A DNA stretch of 64,000 bases from Polynucleobacter sp. UB-Tiil-W10 (GCF_018881605.1 NZ_JACVPZ010000001.1:992001-1056000), one strand, 5' to 3'; positions 39,697-49,493 are shown, counted from the first letter of the stretch. The notes: generated from the sequence alone by a model not told the origin. A program made the numbers and translations.

Positions 39697-41820
39697 ATGA
39701 AAAATCAATCTTTAAAAAATAGCAGTCGCCGTCAATTTATTCAGCAAAGTTCTGCATTGACTGGTGCACTAGTTGTTGGGATGTACCTTCCCCTAACAAG
39801 TCAAGCAGCTGTTGGCGATGCCGCTATGCCAGTTTTGGCTAATGCTTGGATACAAATCTCTCCCAATAATCAAATAACTTTAATTTGTGCACGCTCAGAG
39901 ATGGGGCAGGACGTATATACCTCCTTGCCAGCATTGCTAGCTGAGGAATTAAATTTGCCCCTCTCTATGATTCAGGTTGAGATTGCTGGAGTAGCTCCTG
40001 TTTATATCAATACGATGTTAGGTGGTCAAATTACCGGCGGTTCAACTTCAGTTCGCGAAGCTTTTGATAAGTTACGAACTGCTGGCGCTGCAACTCGTGC
40101 CGTCCTGGTGCAGGCTGCAGCTCAACGTTGGAATGTTGCTGCAGCCAACTGTAGGGCAATGAATGGGAAAGTAATGCATTCGAGTGGTAAGTCAGCCACT
40201 TATGGCGAACTGGCTGCAGATGCTGCTAAGTTACCTCTTCCAGAAAAGCCAGCACTAAAGTCTCCTGCGAATTTTATGGTGATTGGCAAAGAAACAATGC
40301 GTCGTTTGGATACGCCAAGTAAAGTTGCTGGCAAAGCGGTTTATGGAATTGATGTGAAGATTCCGGGAATGGCGATTGCATCTTTAGCACAATGCCCTGT
40401 TATAGGAGGCGTACCTACATCCTTTGATGCTTCCGCTGCAATGAAAATATCTGGAGTAATTAAAGTTGTCCAGATTTCTGATGGTGTCGCGGTATTGGCT
40501 AAAGATTTTTATGCGGCGCGCAAGGGTAGAGATGCGCTGAAGATTGCCTGGAATGAAGGTTCCAATGTGAACCTGAACAATGCTGTTGTTCGGAAGTCAT
40601 TGGAAGAGGGTTTATCTAAAAAAGGCGCTGTGATTAAAACGGTTGGCAATCCTAATGCTGTCTTTGCTAATGGTAAGCCACTTAGCGCCCAATATTTTTT
40701 GCCGTATTTGGCTCACTCCACAATGGAGCCTGTGAACTGTTCTGCAGATGTATCTAATAGCAAATGCAAAATCATTGGACCAATTCAGTTCCAACAAGGT
40801 GGGCAAGCAGTCGCTGCAGCGGCAGCCGGTGTTAAGCTGGAAGATGTCACGATTGAGACAACCTTCTTAGGTGGTGGATTTGGTCGTAAATTGGAGCTGG
40901 ACTTCATTCGTCAGGCTGCAGAAATTTCTAAAGCGGCTGGAATGCCGGTGAAGATGCTATGGACCAAGGAGGATGACATTACTCATGACTTCTACCGTCC
41001 AATGAGTATTCATAACGTAGAGGGTGTCTTGGGGGCTGATGGCCAATTGACTTCTTTAAAGGCCAAAATGGTTTCCCAATCAGTGACTGCACGAGCCTTC
41101 CCTGGCTTTGTGAAAGATGGTTTTGATCCATTCATGGTTGAGGGTTCCAACAATATTACTTACGAAATACCCAATCTAGAAATCACCAACGTGATTACTG
41201 ATACCGGACTTCGAGTGGGCTATTGGCGTTCAGTTAGTAATGCACTCAATGCATTTGCAATTGAGAGTTTTGTGGATGAAGCAGCCAAAGCTGCTGGCAA
41301 AGATCCTGTTGCATATCGGATGGCATCTTTAAGTAAACACCCTCGTGCAAAAGCTGTCCTTGAGTTGGCGGTGAAAAAGTCTGGATACGTTCCTGGCAGT
41401 AAGCGTTTTGGTGTAGCGCAGATGGAGTGTTATGACACTTATTCTGCTTGCATACTTGAATTGGATCCTACGGCCAAAGATACTAAAGTTAAGAAAATTA
41501 CTTTTGTTTCTGACTGTGGAATTACGGTACATCCTGACCAGGCGAGAGCTCAACTTACTGGCGGCGTGATTTATGGCTTGAGCGCAGCTTTAAGCAATGA
41601 AATTACGATTGAGAATGGCCGAGTTCAGCAGACTAACTTCAATAGCTACCCTAGTTTGCGACAGAATCAAGTACCTGTAGTTGAGGTACATTTGGTGCCA
41701 AGTCAAGAGAAACCGGGTGGCTTGGGTGAGGTTGGCGTGCCTTTAGTAGCCCCAGCCCTAGTAAATGCAATCGCTGCGGCAACTGGCAAGCGGATCCGGG
41801 AACTGCCAATTAAGGCATAG
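39697..41820 (+). CDS. Molybdopterin-binding hydroxylase large subunit (isoquinoline 1-oxidoreductase beta type)
   Basis: 707 residues with a twin-arginine signal: SRRQFI near residue 11 followed by a hydrophobic stretch and an AxA-like site in TSQAAVG. The mature part has xanthine-dehydrogenase-family molybdopterin domains, e.g. GGQITGGSTSVREAF, FLGGGFGRKLELDFI, GYWRSVSNALNAFAIESFVDEAA, and the catalytic glutamate in GGLGEVGVPLVAPALVNAI near the end. The substrate is unknown: aldehydes and N-heterocycles are both possible. No XdhC-type chaperone gene is adjacent. It is followed by a strong terminator. Confidence 0.87.
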   Translation: MKNQSLKNSSRRQFIQQSSALTGALVVGMYLPLTSQAAVGDAAMPVLANAWIQISPNNQITLICARSEMGQDVYTSLPALLAEELNLPLSMIQVEIAGVAPVYINTMLGGQITGGSTSVREAFDKLRTAGAATRAVLVQAAAQRWNVAAANCRAMNGKVMHSSGKSATYGELAADAAKLPLPEKPALKSPANFMVIGKETMRRLDTPSKVAGKAVYGIDVKIPGMAIASLAQCPVIGGVPTSFDASAAMKISGVIKVVQISDGVAVLAKDFYAARKGRDALKIAWNEGSNVNLNNAVVRKSLEEGLSKKGAVIKTVGNPNAVFANGKPLSAQYFLPYLAHSTMEPVNCSADVSNSKCKIIGPIQFQQGGQAVAAAAAGVKLEDVTIETTFLGGGFGRKLELDFIRQAAEISKAAGMPVKMLWTKEDDITHDFYRPMSIHNVEGVLGADGQLTSLKAKMVSQSVTARAFPGFVKDGFDPFMVEGSNNITYEIPNLEITNVITDTGLRVGYWRSVSNALNAFAIESFVDEAAKAAGKDPVAYRMASLSKHPRAKAVLELAVKKSGYVPGSKRFGVAQMECYDTYSACILELDPTAKDTKVKKITFVSDCGITVHPDQARAQLTGGVIYGLSAALSNEITIENGRVQQTNFNSYPSLRQNQVPVVEVHLVPSQEKPGGLGEVGVPLVAPALVNAIAAATGKRIRELPIKA

Positions 41821-41842
41821 TCCTTGTAACAAGTGGCCACTC

Positions 41843-41876
41843 AACAAAGCGCGCTTAGAAGGCGCGCTTTGTTTTT
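41843..41876 (+). terminator. Strong rho-independent terminator between the hydroxylase genes and argJ
   Basis: A perfect 12-bp stem AACAAAGCGCGC (41843-41854) / GCGCGCTTTGTT (41862-41873) with a 7-nt loop, running into TTT. Confidence 0.9.
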
Positions 41877-41901
41877 GAGCCTCATCTACAATTGTCAAAT
41901 C

Positions 41902-43137
41902 ATGACAGTTAACTTACCTCTCCCCCAAAAAGCCGAACTCAAGCCTGTTAAAGGCTTTGAAATGGGCATTGCTGAAGCTGGAATTAAAAAGGCAAATCGT
42001 AAAGATGTATTGGTAATGACTTTGGCTCCTGGTTCCCAGGTGGCTGGTGTTTTCACCTTGAACCGTTTCTGCGCTGCCCCTGTGCAAGTTTGCCGTGAGC
42101 ATTTAGCGCAAGAAGGCCGCAATGGTGAAATTCGGGCTCTGGTAGTCAATACCGGTAATGCCAATGCTGGGACTGGTGAGTCTGGCATGAAGCATGCCTT
42201 GGAAACCTGTGCAGCACTAGCTAAAGATCTCCATCTTCATCCAGAGCAGATTTTGCCTTTCTCAACGGGCGTGATTCTGGAGCCGCTTCCGATCGAAAAA
42301 ATCATTAATGCATTGCCTAAGGCAGTAGCTAACCTAGGCGAGGACAACTGGCTTGATGCGGCTGAAGCGATCATGACTACCGATACGCAGCCTAAAGCAA
42401 CTTCAATGACAGTAGACACGCCTGTAGGAAAAGTAACTATCACTGGTATCTGCAAAGGCGCTGGCATGATTCACCCAAACATGGCAACCATGCTCGGGTT
42501 CATAGCGACTGATGCTGGTTTTGCTCCGGGACTCTTGGGTAATCTAACTCGTGAGATCGCTGACCTCTCATTTAATGCCATCACTATTGATGGTGATACT
42601 TCAACCAATGACTCTTTCATCATTATGGCGACGGGTCAGTCTGCAGCACTAATTAATTCAGTAAGCGATCCTAGCTATGCTGTCTTGCGGGATGCACTAA
42701 TTGTTCTAGCTAGAAAGTTGGCGCAAATGATTGTGCGTGATGGCGAAGGCGCAACTAAATTTATGACGATTGAGGTTCTTGGTGGCAAGACCCTTGAAGA
42801 ATGCCGCTTAGTCGCCAAGGCGGTTGCACATTCACCTTTGGTAAAAACAGCCTTCTTTGCTAGTGACCCTAACTTAGGACGTATTCTTGCGGCGATTGGC
42901 TATGCAGGCATTACAGATTTAGATGTAAACCATGTGCAAATGTGGTTAGGTGATGTGTGGGTTGTTAAGAATGGTGGGCGCAATCCTGACTATCAAGAAG
43001 TTGATGGCCAGCGAGTAATGCAAGCCCCAGAGATCACCATCAAGATTGACTTGGGTCGTGGCAACGCAACTCACACCATGTGGACTTGTGATTTGTCACA
43101 TGACTACGTCTCTATTAACGCAGATTACCGCTCATAA
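41902..43137 (+). CDS. argJ: Bifunctional glutamate N-acetyltransferase / amino-acid acetyltransferase
   Basis: 411 residues from the ATG at 41902 ([21 protein letters not shown]), which lies after the terminator; the longer frame from 41833 runs through the terminator and is rejected. ArgJ recycles the acetyl group from N-acetylornithine to glutamate in arginine synthesis. The self-cleavage site with its nucleophilic threonine lies in [28 protein letters not shown] and [16 protein letters not shown] are further family motifs. Confidence 0.95.
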   Translation: MTVNLPLPQKAELKPVKGFEMGIAEAGIKKANRKDVLVMTLAPGSQVAGVFTLNRFCAAPVQVCREHLAQEGRNGEIRALVVNTGNANAGTGESGMKHALETCAALAKDLHLHPEQILPFSTGVILEPLPIEKIINALPKAVANLGEDNWLDAAEAIMTTDTQPKATSMTVDTPVGKVTITGICKGAGMIHPNMATMLGFIATDAGFAPGLLGNLTREIADLSFNAITIDGDTSTNDSFIIMATGQSAALINSVSDPSYAVLRDALIVLARKLAQMIVRDGEGATKFMTIEVLGGKTLEECRLVAKAVAHSPLVKTAFFASDPNLGRILAAIGYAGITDLDVNHVQMWLGDVWVVKNGGRNPDYQEVDGQRVMQAPEITIKIDLGRGNATHTMWTCDLSHDYVSINADYRS

Positions 43138-43152
43138 AAGACCGCTAGAAAT

Positions 43153-44010
43153 ATGAATGAAAAATTGGACCGTCTTTTAGACCACCTTGATACTTTTTTG
43201 CCAAAGCCGTTAACGGAAGAGCAATGGAAGTCATCAACAGCATTTAGATGGCGTCGTCGCGATAGTATTTTTGGCAGCATTGGATTCTTGCAGCCAGTAA
43301 AGCATGTGTCCGATATCACTTTCGAAGATTTGCAGAATATTGATCGTCAGCGCGATGCGATACGCAATAACACTAAAAACTTTATCCAGAAAAAGCCGGC
43401 AAATAATATTTTGCTGACGGGTGCCAGGGGAACAGGTAAGTCTTCTCTCATTAAGGCTAGCTTGCATGAGTTCGCGGGTCAGGGCTTACGTTTAGTTGAG
43501 GTTGAAAAAGAACAATTGGCTGATTTGGCTGACATTACTGAGCTTTTGGCTGAACGCCCGGAGCGCTTCATCATTTTTTGTGATGATTTGTCGTTTGAGG
43601 ACGGCGAGTCTGGGTACAAAGCGATGAAATCAGCCTTGGATGGCTCAGTTTCTGCCCAAGTCGACAATATTTTGATTTACGCGACATCTAATCGCCGTCA
43701 TTTATTGCCAGAGTACATGAAGGATAACGAGAGCTATGTTCATAACGACGATGGAGAAATTCATCCTGGCGAAGTAGTTGAAGAGAAGATCTCTTTATCG
43801 GAGCGCTTTGGTCTTTGGTTGTCTTTTTATCCACCAAAACAAGATGAGTATTTAGCAATCGTCGCACATTGGTTGCAGCATTTTGGATTAAGTGCCTCAC
43901 AAATTGACGCGGCGCGTGCAGAAGCTTTGGTATGGGCTTTGGAGCGTGGCTCACGTTCGGGTCGCGTTGCTTGGCAATTTGCTAAGCACTGGGCTGGATC
44001 AAAGTCTTAA
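43153..44010 (+). CDS. DUF815-family AAA+ ATPase
   Basis: 285 residues. Walker A GARGTGKSS at about residues 95-103, Walker B FIIFCDDLSFE around 138-148, a sensor-like IYATSNRRHLLPEYM, and an arginine-rich C-terminus (ERGSRSGRVAWQFAKHW). This matches DUF815 ATPases, a widespread conserved family with no settled function. N-terminal FRWRRRD segment precedes the core. It is 15 bp after argJ and 12 bp before mutT, so the three are likely one transcript, an arrangement common in betaproteobacteria. Confidence 0.85.
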   Translation: MNEKLDRLLDHLDTFLPKPLTEEQWKSSTAFRWRRRDSIFGSIGFLQPVKHVSDITFEDLQNIDRQRDAIRNNTKNFIQKKPANNILLTGARGTGKSSLIKASLHEFAGQGLRLVEVEKEQLADLADITELLAERPERFIIFCDDLSFEDGESGYKAMKSALDGSVSAQVDNILIYATSNRRHLLPEYMKDNESYVHNDDGEIHPGEVVEEKISLSERFGLWLSFYPPKQDEYLAIVAHWLQHFGLSASQIDAARAEALVWALERGSRSGRVAWQFAKHWAGSKS

Positions 44011-44022
44011 GTTAATTTGCTA

Positions 44023-44439
44023 ATGAGTGAAATTAATCGCCCGATTACTGTTGTTGCGGCAGGAATATTAATTGATTCTGAAGGGCGCTATCTTCTCGGG
44101 CAAAGACCTGAAGGCAAGCCTTACGCTGGTTACTGGGAAGTGCCAGGTGGAAAAGTTGAAAAAGGGGAGACCGTTTTTCAGGCGCTTCAACGAGAACTGC
44201 AAGAAGAACTTGGCATTGATATTCGCACTAGTGAAGAGTTAACCGTCCTTGAGCATGACTATCCACACGCATATGTTCGTCTATATGTAAGCATTATTAG
44301 GGATTGGTCGGGTACCCCTAGAGGTTGTGAAGGGCAGGCCCTATCTTGGGAATCGATAACTTCAGAATCGCCTAGCGTGGAACCTTTGCTACCAGCCGCA
44401 TGGCCAATGCTGGAGTGCCTTAGAAGGTCTTTAAGTTAA
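44023..44439 (+). CDS. mutT: NUDIX hydrolase, MutT type
   Basis: 138 residues from the ATG at 44023 (a TTG at 44017 is the alternative). The Nudix box is complete: GGKVEKGETVFQALQRELQEELGI at about residues 42-65, with the REL.EE core. LLGQRPEGKPYAGYWEVPGGK upstream is typical of MutT, which removes 8-oxo-dGTP from the nucleotide pool. It lacks the thiamine-phosphate-synthase-like second domain seen in some relatives. Its last 4 bp overlap the convergent zapD. Confidence 0.88.
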   Translation: MSEINRPITVVAAGILIDSEGRYLLGQRPEGKPYAGYWEVPGGKVEKGETVFQALQRELQEELGIDIRTSEELTVLEHDYPHAYVRLYVSIIRDWSGTPRGCEGQALSWESITSESPSVEPLLPAAWPMLECLRRSLS

Positions 44440-45188
44440 AGCTGGCAGAGAGTGAGTTTGAACGGAACATCGGCATTCACTAGCTGTGCTTTTTTATCTC
44501 GCTCAGACCTTAAGAAGCGCACGGAGAGTAAATATTTGTTGGCGCTAATTTCTGAAAATAAAGCGTCATCTTCGACAGCGATCCGCATTAACTGGTAAAC
44601 CTTTCCAGAGGGTGCTTGCTGAAAAGATCCGTTGTGTGCGACTACATCCTTAGCTTCGCCGGATTGACGAAGCAGTCTTAAAAATAACTGACATGCTTCA
44701 TGCCATGGCAAGAGTGGGGCGACAAATTTTTCCAGTAACCCACGACGTTCTTGTGTGGGGCTATTTTTCCAGGCGTGATAGCTCGGCAAATCAATCGGGC
44801 TAGTGCCGCCCGGAATATTTAATCTGGTACGAATGGCATTTAACCATTCACTCTCAGTAATGGCAGAGTTAGGCCTGCCTGCAGATTGATTGATGCCACT
44901 AGCAACGGCATCAATTTCAGAAAGAGTTTGTGTGAGCGCTTCTTGATCAACTTTTTGTGATGACTTCAAACCATTGAGCGCATATTTTTGACGTTCAAAT
45001 TCTTTGAGTAAAAGAGATTTGATATCACCACGAGCGCCAATATCACCAAGATCGAACAAGATGGAGATGGCATTGTGATGTAACTCAGGATCATCAGAGC
45101 GGACAAAGTGATTGAAGCGGGCGAACAAATACTCCAGCCGAAGCATGCTTCGAACTAATTCATTGAAGGGGTATTCATAGACAATCAC
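44436..45188 (-). CDS. zapD: Cell division protein ZapD
   Basis: 250 residues, all-helical DUF1342 family. YEYPFNELVRSMLRLEYLFARF is the hallmark N-terminus, with DLGDIGARGDIKSLLLKEFERQ next and VRFLRSERDKKAQLVNADVPFKLTLC at the end. ZapD binds the C-terminal peptide of FtsZ and bundles filaments, linking this block to the dcw cluster upstream. It is the last gene of a reverse run, 11 bp after coaE. Confidence 0.94.
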   Translation of the reverse strand: MIVYEYPFNELVRSMLRLEYLFARFNHFVRSDDPELHHNAISILFDLGDIGARGDIKSLLLKEFERQKYALNGLKSSQKVDQEALTQTLSEIDAVASGINQSAGRPNSAITESEWLNAIRTRLNIPGGTSPIDLPSYHAWKNSPTQERRGLLEKFVAPLLPWHEACQLFLRLLRQSGEAKDVVAHNGSFQQAPSGKVYQLMRIAVEDDALFSEISANKYLLSVRFLRSERDKKAQLVNADVPFKLTLCQL

Positions 45189-45199
45189 AAGCCCATATT

Positions 45200-45886
45200 C
45201 TATGACGAACTGGTGCGATCTTTCTGATTCTGTAGGATTTTTTGGTGCAACTCTAAAACTCGGGCTTGTAAGTCGGCTAAGCTGCCTTGGTTTTCAATGA
45301 CCACATTCGCATGGGCAATCCGCTCCTGTCTGTTGGCTTGAGCCTTAAGGATTCTTTCAACTTCATTTCGGGGTAATTTGCTGCGGTGCATCACTCGCTC
45401 AATTTGGACTTCCTCTGGACAGTCCACCACTACCAGGTCATCCAGGAGGGATAGCCAGTTCCCAGACTCAATTAGCAGGGGTACTACAAAAACCAGATAA
45501 GGAACCTTTGCATTGATCAGTTCCATTGCCTGCCGTATGGTTTCTTCCCGAATAAGGGGGTGGGTAATTGTCTCCAATGCTTTTCTCGCCTCGGGGTCGG
45601 CAAACACTAGGCTACGCATCTTCGTTCTATCTAGCGCCCCGCTAGAGTCAATAAATTCTGGACCAAACCGCTCTTGAATCAAAGGAATTGCTGCTCCATT
45701 TGGGGCGGTGATTTGATGGGCAATGAGATCTGTATCAATAATGCCAGCACCCAATTGCGCAAGAAGATCGCTGACAGCGGTTTTCCCTGAGCCAATGCCC
45801 CCAGTAAGACCCACAAAGGGCACATGCCCTTTTAGACTGTCTAGGCTAGCTTGTTTTGCAGAGGGGGTTGTAGGGTCTATGGCCAT
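45200..45886 (-). CDS. coaE: Dephospho-CoA kinase
   Basis: 228 residues. After a 22-residue polar leader, VGLTGGIGSGKTAVSDLLAQLG is the P-loop, DTDLIAHQ and PHLIREE-like THPLIREE follow, then VVDCPEEVQIERVMHR. It phosphorylates dephospho-CoA, the last step of CoA synthesis. In related bacteria pilD lies between pilC and coaE; here 83 bp of apparently non-coding sequence (45887-45969) occupies that place. Confidence 0.95.
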   Translation of the reverse strand: MAIDPTTPSAKQASLDSLKGHVPFVGLTGGIGSGKTAVSDLLAQLGAGIIDTDLIAHQITAPNGAAIPLIQERFGPEFIDSSGALDRTKMRSLVFADPEARKALETITHPLIREETIRQAMELINAKVPYLVFVVPLLIESGNWLSLLDDLVVVDCPEEVQIERVMHRSKLPRNEVERILKAQANRQERIAHANVVIENQGSLADLQARVLELHQKILQNQKDRTSSS

Positions 45887-45969
45887 AACAACTCAATGAT
45901 GCCAGTAATAGCAAGAAAATGGTTACCAGACAAAGGATTCTGACCTAATCGAGAATATACCAATACCCA

Positions 45970-47016
45970 TTAAACAATTTGTCCTAGATTAAAGATGGGG
46001 AGGTACAAGATGATGACTAGACTTCCAATAATGAGCCCGACAATAATAATTAATAGGGGCTCTAAGCTTTGACTTAAGGTGTTGAGTCGATTGCTTAATT
46101 GAGACCCCAATATCGATGCGCGTCTTTGAAGCATTTCAGCAAGTGCACCACTTTCTGATGCAATTCGTAATAGTTGTAATGTCTCAAGATCAAATAGCAA
46201 GCGCTTGGGATCAGCTCTCACTATCGCATCTCCAAGCGACCAGCCGCGGGTCAGGTGTTTGAATATTTCAGCACTAAAATCATGGCTGAGCCAGTGGTTG
46301 GATGATTGTGCAGTGACTCTAAGGGCGTCTGGAAGGGGTAAGCCAGACTTCAGGAGATGACCCAGTGTTCGGCACCAGTAGGTAAGAGTTGCTAACCTCA
46401 GTAGTTGGCCAACTATAGGAACAGTAAAACTCATTCGATCACAATATTTTTGTAGCCCAGGAAGTTTTATCCATGCAAGACTAAAGAGTCCGGCAAGGAT
46501 GGCTAAGGTTATAGTTATTTCAACAGAGAGTTCTTCAAACCAGGACGATGCTTGAATCAACGCTTTAGTTGGCGCTGGTAGCTCTGCTTGAAAATGAGCA
46601 AAAACATCCTTAAAGACTGGCACAACCCAGATCATCATGACGATAACGAGGAGGCAAGAGCTGGCTAAGGTAATGATCGGGTAGCTCATCGCTTGTTGGA
46701 TCTTTCGACGCAACTCAATTTGGTCTTCGAGTTGCTGGCAAATAGTCTTCAGAGCTAAATTGAAGTCGCCAGTTCGTTCGCTAACACGAATGAGATTAAT
46801 GAACTCCATTGAGAATAGATTTTTTTCGGACCGCAAGCATTGAGAAAAACTTTCCCCTCTTTTGAGTTGCTTATAAATGTCACTAATCCAAATCAGCCAA
46901 CTTTTAGGGGCAGTTGAATAAATCAGCTCAATTGCATTTAGGAGGGGTAGGCCCGCCTCTAATAGCGTTAAAAGTTGCTCGGCAAAATGGAGTTGGTCCT
47001 GTTTGCTTAATGCCAT
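45970..47016 (-). CDS. Type II/IV pilus inner-membrane platform protein (PilC/GspF), short form
   Basis: 348 residues, shorter than the usual about 400. It begins directly at the first GspF cytoplasmic domain (QLHFAEQLLTLLEAGLPLLNAIELI), lacking the roughly 60-residue N-terminal part. The first domain is followed by membrane segments (LASSCLLVIVMMIWVVPVF; ITITLAILAGLFSLAWI), the second T2SSF domain (LRLATLTYWCRTLGHLLKSGLPLPDALRVTAQ) and the last segment (LLIIIVGLIIGSLVIILYLPIF). It anchors the pilus assembly motor. Overlaps pilB by 10 bp. Confidence 0.85.
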   Translation of the reverse strand: MALSKQDQLHFAEQLLTLLEAGLPLLNAIELIYSTAPKSWLIWISDIYKQLKRGESFSQCLRSEKNLFSMEFINLIRVSERTGDFNLALKTICQQLEDQIELRRKIQQAMSYPIITLASSCLLVIVMMIWVVPVFKDVFAHFQAELPAPTKALIQASSWFEELSVEITITLAILAGLFSLAWIKLPGLQKYCDRMSFTVPIVGQLLRLATLTYWCRTLGHLLKSGLPLPDALRVTAQSSNHWLSHDFSAEIFKHLTRGWSLGDAIVRADPKRLLFDLETLQLLRIASESGALAEMLQRRASILGSQLSNRLNTLSQSLEPLLIIIVGLIIGSLVIILYLPIFNLGQIV

Positions 47017-48086
47017 GCGCCTACTTCTGCATCCAGAGAGGTCTGATTGATAAGGCCTGCTTTTATATGAATCAACCCTGCATCTCGCATGCTGATGTGT
47101 GAAGTAGATAAGTTAAATAGATGACTCTTGCTTAACACCTCATGGACACCAATGCGTCCAAAGTAACCACTTCCTTTGCACGCTGGGCATTGGTGCTTGG
47201 CTATTGCTTTCTCCGCAAGGCATTGATGACAAGTTTTGCGCACTAAACGCTGTGAGCTAACGCTTAGGAGGCATGATGCAATAGACTCCTGATCCACCCC
47301 TAGGTTTATAAGTCTGGGAACTGCTCCACGAGCATTTCGGGTGTGTAATGTGCTGAGCACTAGATGGCCAGTTTGCGCTGCTTGAATAGCCAGCTGAGCT
47401 GTAGCGGTGTCTCGTATTTCCCCGATCATGATGACATCAGGATCTTGTCTAAGTAGGGCGCGAATGATCGTCGAAAAATCCAAACCCGCTCTAGGGTGAT
47501 ATGCAACCTGGTTGACTCCCGCCAGACGAATTTCAATGGGATCCTCAATGGAGCAAAGGTTACGATGATCTTGATTAAGTTGATGAAGGCAACTGTAGAG
47601 TGTGCGAGTCTTGCCGCACCCTGTTGGTCCTGTCACCAAGATAAGTCCATTGGGTTGAGAAAGTGCCCGCTGGAATATCTCCAATTGGTTTGAGAGGAGG
47701 CCAATCTCACAAAGATCAAGATCATCAACGCAACTTGGCAATATACGAATAACAGCTTTCTCTCCATGCAGGGTCGGCAGAATCGAAACTCGGCAATCAA
47801 TATTGGGTTTGGAAAAATCATGGCCTATGGAAAGGCGACCATCTTGCGGGAGCCGTTTTTCTGCAATATCTAAGCGTGCAAGAACTTTGATACGTGTGAT
47901 GAGGCGATCATGAAGCTCAATAGGGTAGTGCGACTGCTTTTGCAAAAGGCCGTCTACCCGAATGCGGACGACTGTAGCCAGCGTCCCAGCTTCTATGTGG
48001 ATATCACTTGCTCTTGCATCTAGGGCATGTACGGCGATTTCATACCAGGTGCGAATGATTAGTGAGTCATCAGCAACAACGCTCAA
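47007..48086 (-). CDS. Type II/IV pilus assembly ATPase (PilB/GspE), short form
   Basis: 359 residues; the usual N-terminal domain (about 150-200 residues) is missing. It begins near ARASDIHIEA, the start of the second domain. Walker A GPTGCGKTRTLYS, Asp box SIEDPIEI, Walker B region DPDVIMIGEIRDTATAQLA and His box STLHTRNA are intact. A four-cysteine zinc site CHQC...CPAC lies in the C-terminal domain, as in GspE/PilB. It should power pseudopilus extension. Its ATG overlaps the corC-like stop (ATGA). Confidence 0.88.
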   Translation of the reverse strand: MSVVADDSLIIRTWYEIAVHALDARASDIHIEAGTLATVVRIRVDGLLQKQSHYPIELHDRLITRIKVLARLDIAEKRLPQDGRLSIGHDFSKPNIDCRVSILPTLHGEKAVIRILPSCVDDLDLCEIGLLSNQLEIFQRALSQPNGLILVTGPTGCGKTRTLYSCLHQLNQDHRNLCSIEDPIEIRLAGVNQVAYHPRAGLDFSTIIRALLRQDPDVIMIGEIRDTATAQLAIQAAQTGHLVLSTLHTRNARGAVPRLINLGVDQESIASCLLSVSSQRLVRKTCHQCLAEKAIAKHQCPACKGSGYFGRIGVHEVLSKSHLFNLSTSHISMRDAGLIHIKAGLINQTSLDAEVGAWH

Positions 48087-49375
48087 TCTGTTTCTTGAGC
48101 CAGCGTAGCGGGGCGATATAGCCTCACTGTTTTTACCCCATGCTCATTAAACTGAACGATTTCCATCACAATTCCAGCAATACGAATGCTCACATCATGA
48201 TCAGGAATGGCCTCGAGTTTTTCAAGAATGAGGCCATTCAGTGTACGCGGTCCATCTAAGGGGAGATTCAGATTGAGTAGTCGATTGAGGTCTCGTAGGG
48301 ACGCACTACCCGTTGCTAGATATGTGCCATCATCAAGCCAGCGGGGATCCGTAGAGAGATTCGAGAAAGAGGTAGTAAATTCGCCGATGAGTTCTTCAAC
48401 AATATCTTCAAAGGTCACTAAGCCAAGAACTTCACCATACTCATTCACCACTAGGCTTAAGCGTTGTTGGTTATCTTGAAAAAATTGCATTTGCTGTAGA
48501 ACGGGCGTACCACTTGGGATGAAATAAGGTTCATTGAGCAAAGATCTAAAATCTTCGTGCTTTAGATCGGTATCACCCAATAAGGACAACGCTTTCTTGA
48601 CTGAGAGAATGCCGACAATGCGTTCAGAATCACCGTCGCAGACTGGCAATTTGTTGTGATAGCAAGTTTCCAGTTGTTCAACTACTTCATCAATGGGCCT
48701 CGATAGATCCAAAACCTCAATTTTGGATCTCGGTGTCATCACATCATCAACAGTAATATTTTCTAGGTTAAATAAGTTGAGCAGAATGTTGCGGTGATGA
48801 TTGGAGACAAAGCGGTTTGATTCTAAAACCAGGCTACGTAACTCTTCTTTGCTCATAGCCCTACTATCAGAAGAAGATTGCAAGCCAGATACCTTCATCA
48901 AGCCAGACACGAAACTATTGATAAACCAAAGCAAGGGTTTAAGCGCAAAAGTAAGCGGCAAAATAAACCAGCCCACATTGGAGGCAATCTTCTCAGGGAA
49001 TGCAGCACCAATTACCTTGGGGGTAATCTCGCTAAAGATGATGATGAGTAGGGCAACTACCAAAGTAGCAATTGAAAGGACAAGGCCGCTGTCACCAAAA
49101 ATATGCAGGGCAATACCCGTTACCAGAATAGGCAGTACTGTATTGATCAGGTTGTTAGAAATTAGTAGAACTGATAACAAGGAATCAATGCGTTTTAAGA
49201 GTCTTTCAGCAAGTGCTGCGCCTGCGTTACCTCCGTTAGCCATTGCGCGCAGGCGATGACGATTGGAGGACAGCATGCTGGTTTCTGCCATCGAGAAAAA
49301 GCCAGAGAGTGCTAGTAAAAATAGGACTAGAGCAACTTGACCATAAAGGGGCCAATCGTCAAAAAAAGTGTCCAT
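48083..49375 (-). CDS. CNNM/CorC (HlyC/CorC) family membrane protein
   Basis: 430 residues from the ATG at 49375; an upstream ATG at 49408 adds 11 residues. Order of domains: DUF21/CNNM membrane domain with four hydrophobic segments (VALVLFLLALSGFFSMAETSMLSS, the conserved SAxE-like motif), two CBS domains (VMTPRSKIEVLDLSRPIDEV; LPVCDGDSERIVGILSVKKAL; VNEYGEVLGLVTFEDIVEELIGE) and a C-terminal CorC_HlyC domain. Such proteins take part in magnesium/cobalt efflux. First gene of a coupled run with pilB and pilC. Confidence 0.9.
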   Translation of the reverse strand: MDTFFDDWPLYGQVALVLFLLALSGFFSMAETSMLSSNRHRLRAMANGGNAGAALAERLLKRIDSLLSVLLISNNLINTVLPILVTGIALHIFGDSGLVLSIATLVVALLIIIFSEITPKVIGAAFPEKIASNVGWFILPLTFALKPLLWFINSFVSGLMKVSGLQSSSDSRAMSKEELRSLVLESNRFVSNHHRNILLNLFNLENITVDDVMTPRSKIEVLDLSRPIDEVVEQLETCYHNKLPVCDGDSERIVGILSVKKALSLLGDTDLKHEDFRSLLNEPYFIPSGTPVLQQMQFFQDNQQRLSLVVNEYGEVLGLVTFEDIVEELIGEFTTSFSNLSTDPRWLDDGTYLATGSASLRDLNRLLNLNLPLDGPRTLNGLILEKLEAIPDHDVSIRIAGIVMEIVQFNEHGVKTVRLYRPATLAQETD

Positions 49376-49493
49376 TAGGTATGCCTGAAAAAAGTAAGGA
49401 TGAGTCAATATAGCAAAGTGGCATTTGGTCGGCTATAGCTATGGAATAAAGCCCTGTCATCTCCCCTTTGCATATGTGTAAGAATGACCTGAT

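Noticed and set aside
41833..41901. 23-residue N-terminal extension of argJ
   Set aside because: It would be translated across a strong terminator hairpin, and the extra residues are not ArgJ-like.
48801..49259. 152-residue + frame antisense to the CorC-like gene
   Set aside because: A mirror of the membrane-domain codons; low complexity, no ribosome site and no known family.
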